Assembly: GCF_000816105.1 (NCBI RefSeq)
Contig: NZ_CP007140.1
Span: forward strand, 1,638,388-1,702,387
Direction of reading: 5' to 3'
DNA length: 64,000 bases
Source of the DNA: Thermococcus guaymasensis DSM 11113
Lineage (GTDB): Archaea > Methanobacteriota_B > Thermococci > Thermococcales > Thermococcaceae
Shown: in pieces, positions 61,846 to 64,000 of the stretch
How the letters are laid out: each line of letters opens with the position of its first letter
How positions within the stretch are numbered: the stretch's first letter is position 1
The notes under the pieces: generated by a model
What the model saw: only the letters and a program-made list of their open reading frames with translations
Databases searched by the model: none
Told to the model about the DNA's origin: nothing
Translations under genes and position numbers: made by a program

Positions 61846-63237
61846 ATGGCGGACCCGAAGATTGAAGCCCTTTTCAGGCCGAAAAGCGTTGCCGTTATCG
61901 GCGCTTCCGGAAAGCCCGGCAAGATAGGATACGCTATTATGAAGAACCTTGTGGAGTACGGCTACGAGGGCAAGATTTACGCCGTCAACGTCAAGGGCGG
62001 GGAGATTGAGATAAGCGGAAGGAAGTTCCCCGTCTACAAGAGCATTCTTGAAGTTCCCGACGAGGTTGACATGGCCGTTGTCGTTGTCCCGGCCAAGTTC
62101 GTCCCGCAGGTCGTCGAGGAGTGCGGCCAGAAGGGCGTTAAGGTTCTCCCGATCATCAGCTCGGGCTTCGGTGAGCTTGGCGAGGAGGGCAAGAAGGTCG
62201 AGAGGCAGCTCGTTGAGACCGCCCACAAGTACGGTATGAGGATCCTTGGCCCGAACATCTTCGGTGTCGTCTACACTCCGGAGAAGCTCAATGCCACCTT
62301 CGGCCCGACCGACGTCATGCCCGGTCCGCTCGCCCTTATCAGCCAGAGCGGAGCCCTTGGAATTGCCCTCATGGGCTGGACGATCCTTGAGAAGGTCGGT
62401 CTTTCAGCGGTCGTCAGTATAGGGAACAAGAGCGACATTGATGACGCTGATCTACTTGAGTTCTTCAAGGAGGACGAGAACACCAGGGCAATACTCATCT
62501 ACATGGAGGGGGTCAAGGACGGAAGGCGCTTCATGGAGACCGCCAAGGAAGTCAGCAGGGTCAAGCCGATAGTTATCATCAAGGCCGGAAGGAGCGAGCG
62601 CGGTGCCAAGGCCGCGGCTTCCCACACCGGTTCCCTCGCCGGAAGCGACAAGGTCTACGATGCCGCCTTTAAGCAGGCCGGCATAATAAGGGCCTACACC
62701 ATCGGTGAGGCCTTCGACTACGCGAGAACCCTCAGCAACCTGCCGGAGCCAGAGGGAGAAAACATTGTCATTCTCACCAACGGCGGTGGAATTGGTGTCA
62801 TGGCAACCGACGCGGCTGAGGAAGAGGGACTCCACCTCTACGACAACCTCGAGGAGCTCAAGGTCTTCGCCAACCACATGCCACCCTTCGGAAGCTACAA
62901 GAACCCGGTTGACCTCACCGGTATGGCCGGCGCTGAGAGCTATGAGGGTGCCATCAGAGACGCCCTTGCCCACCCTGAGATGCACGCCATAGCCGTCCTC
63001 TACTGCCAGACGGCGGTGCTTGACCCGCGTGACCTTGCCGACGTAGTCATCCGCGAGTACAACGCCAGCGGCAGGAAGAAGCCGCTCGTCGTTGCCATCG
63101 TCGGTGGAATCGAGGCCAAAGAGGCCATCGACAGGCTCAACGAGGAAGGAATCCCGGCCTACCCGGAGCCGGAGAGGGCTATAAAGGCTCTCGCCGCCCT
63201 CTACCGCTGGAGCAGGTGGAAGGCCAAGCAGGAGTGA
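61846..63237 (+). CDS. Acetate-CoA ligase (ADP-forming), alpha subunit
   Basis: 463 residues. The CoA-binding domain starts at RPKSVAVIGASGKPGKIG, and the phosphohistidine region is AAASHTGSLAGSD at about 255-267; the SQSGALGIAL segment and ILTNGGGIGVMATDA follow. It releases ATP from acetyl-CoA or other acyl-CoAs, the main substrate-level phosphorylation in Thermococcales. The beta subunit gene is not in the window. GAGGTGATAAAG precedes the ATG at 61846. Confidence 0.94.
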   Translation: MADPKIEALFRPKSVAVIGASGKPGKIGYAIMKNLVEYGYEGKIYAVNVKGGEIEISGRKFPVYKSILEVPDEVDMAVVVVPAKFVPQVVEECGQKGVKVLPIISSGFGELGEEGKKVERQLVETAHKYGMRILGPNIFGVVYTPEKLNATFGPTDVMPGPLALISQSGALGIALMGWTILEKVGLSAVVSIGNKSDIDDADLLEFFKEDENTRAILIYMEGVKDGRRFMETAKEVSRVKPIVIIKAGRSERGAKAAASHTGSLAGSDKVYDAAFKQAGIIRAYTIGEAFDYARTLSNLPEPEGENIVILTNGGGIGVMATDAAEEEGLHLYDNLEELKVFANHMPPFGSYKNPVDLTGMAGAESYEGAIRDALAHPEMHAIAVLYCQTAVLDPRDLADVVIREYNASGRKKPLVVAIVGGIEAKEAIDRLNEEGIPAYPEPERAIKALAALYRWSRWKAKQE

Positions 63238-63301
63238 TCTGTTTTCCTTAGTTTTCCCCAAATCTTTTATATCCTTTTGTCGTAATTCTCCTGGTGGTTG
63301 T

Positions 63302-64000
63302 ATGAAGCACCGTTTGAAGATTATTGGAGTGCTGATTTTTCTCTTTGGCCTTGTTCTAGTAGGGACGTACAGTCGGCCGAACTGTACAGGGATTTCGTGT
63401 CAGGTGGCATTTCCAGTGCTTGAGCTTTCCAGCTTTCGCATTAAAAACGGAGACAGTGTAAACGCCTACGTCATCGCTTTCTGGGGAGACTGCAACGGCG
63501 AGACATATGAAGTTGCCTCGGACAATGGTCCCGTGCAGTTCCATCAGGACGGTTCCATTTACATCGCCAGCAGAATGGGGCACTTTGGAAGCTTTTACCT
63601 CCCAGGATGTAGGGGAAACCTGACGGTCTATGCAGTTAGCACGTACTTTTCCAACATTACCCCTCCAAACATCACCTATAAAAGGGCGGGGGGCTACTTT
63701 GTCTTCCTGAATGACTACTTTCTTCCCCTCAAGGAGTTCCACATAGAAGTCTCGGGCCCCATAGGGTTCAAGGTCACCAACTGGCTCAACATCTTCCCGG
63801 CAGAGGACTTCAGAACGTACGAGATGACCTATACCAACGGAACCCTTCAGGCATTGGACGTGATTTATCAGGAACAGGTCGAAGGGATATTTGTAAGGAA
63901 CGGGACGAGGATAAGGGAAATGACCGTTTACGATGATCCTGCAGCTTACCTCGAATTTAAGAGGTGCACCGAACACTACAACGAAACCTTAGAAGCCTGC
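63302..64000 (+). CDS. Exported or membrane-anchored protein, 3' end outside the window
   Basis: The frame from the ATG at 63302 stays open for 233 codons to the window end. The N-terminal MKHRLKIIGVLIFLFGLVLV is a short basic stretch plus one hydrophobic helix, a signal peptide or anchor. The rest is beta-rich with several NxT/NxS sites (NLT, NIT, NGT, NET) and six cysteines, fitting a glycosylated surface protein. I do not recognise it. GGTGG precedes the ATG and CTTTTATATCC near 63264 is the TATA box. Confidence 0.75.
   Translation, partial: MKHRLKIIGVLIFLFGLVLVGTYSRPNCTGISCQVAFPVLELSSFRIKNGDSVNAYVIAFWGDCNGETYEVASDNGPVQFHQDGSIYIASRMGHFGSFYLPGCRGNLTVYAVSTYFSNITPPNITYKRAGGYFVFLNDYFLPLKEFHIEVSGPIGFKVTNWLNIFPAEDFRTYEMTYTNGTLQALDVIYQEQVEGIFVRNGTRIREMTVYDDPAAYLEFKRCTEHYNETLEAC

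Noticed and set aside
1-64000. CRISPR arrays, rRNA genes and replication origin
   Set aside because: No regularly spaced repeats, no rRNA sequence and no origin-type repeat cluster with cdc6 were seen.

Overview
The window is chromosomal DNA of a hyperthermophilic euryarchaeon of the order Thermococcales, most likely a Thermococcus. The evidence is the gene content: Hef helicase-nuclease, a TFB1-type TFIIB, FEN1, geranylgeranylglyceryl-phosphate synthase, ADP-forming acetyl-CoA synthetase alpha, archaeal prefoldin, SMC-ScpA, and two dye-linked L-proline dehydrogenase loci. Signals agree: GGTG-type ribosome binding sites, TTTATA/TTTAAA boxes about 25 nt upstream of inferred starts, several leaderless genes, and an intron-containing elongator tRNA-Met. 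Genes are tightly packed and many overlap by a few bases.

Layout. 1-4 kb: a peptidase fragment, two small regulators flanking a double H/ACA guide RNA, and a DRG-type GTPase. 4-10.4 kb: two proline dehydrogenase clusters, a two-gene alpha/beta type and a four-gene pdhA-F-X-B type. 10.4-19.6 kb: methyltransferase, nitrilase, ribosomal protein L41e (37 aa), prefoldin alpha with a CBS-HTH regulator, sugar-nucleotide epimerase, purA, lysophospholipase and queE. 19.6-25 kb: glyA, an unassigned structured RNA with a strong promoter (about 21155-21470), an amino acid permease, a sirtuin and pgk. 25-34 kb: HD phosphohydrolase, regulator, acetyltransferase, a potassium-channel-like protein that seems to start at CTG, an NAD kinase-like protein, cysteine desulfurase, a CcdA-like protein and tRNA-Met. 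34.06-34.79 kb: an AT-rich, hairpin-rich island without genes. 34.8-42.4 kb: hef and the scpA-smc pair. 42.4-48.3 kb: D-aminopeptidase, GGGP synthase, GIY-YIG protein, amidohydrolase, acetyltransferase and phosphoglycolate phosphatase. 48.3-52.8 kb: a 5-oxoprolinase operon (pxpA, pxpB, pxpC) with an isomerase/racemase-like gene and an NRAMP-like transporter. 53-64 kb: a frameshifted nob1, fap7-like kinase, radical SAM protein, a C/D guide RNA, DNA glycosylase, PP-loop ATPase, an information-processing cluster (CRM-domain protein, S19e, PDCD5, TFB, FEN1), PsiE, acetyl-CoA synthetase alpha and the start of an exported protein.

How they work together. The proline dehydrogenase loci oxidise L-proline to pyrroline-5-carboxylate and pass electrons through FAD and Fe-S subunits. 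The pxp operon should open 5-oxoproline to glutamate, so amino acid use is prominent. PGK and ACS alpha belong to the ADP/ATP-yielding sugar and peptide fermentation typical of the order. SMC-ScpA, Hef, FEN1 and the glycosylase cover chromosome organisation and repair. The best leads are the H/ACA and C/D guide RNAs, the orphan RNA at 21 kb, the apparent internal deletion in nob1, and the CTG-start channel gene.
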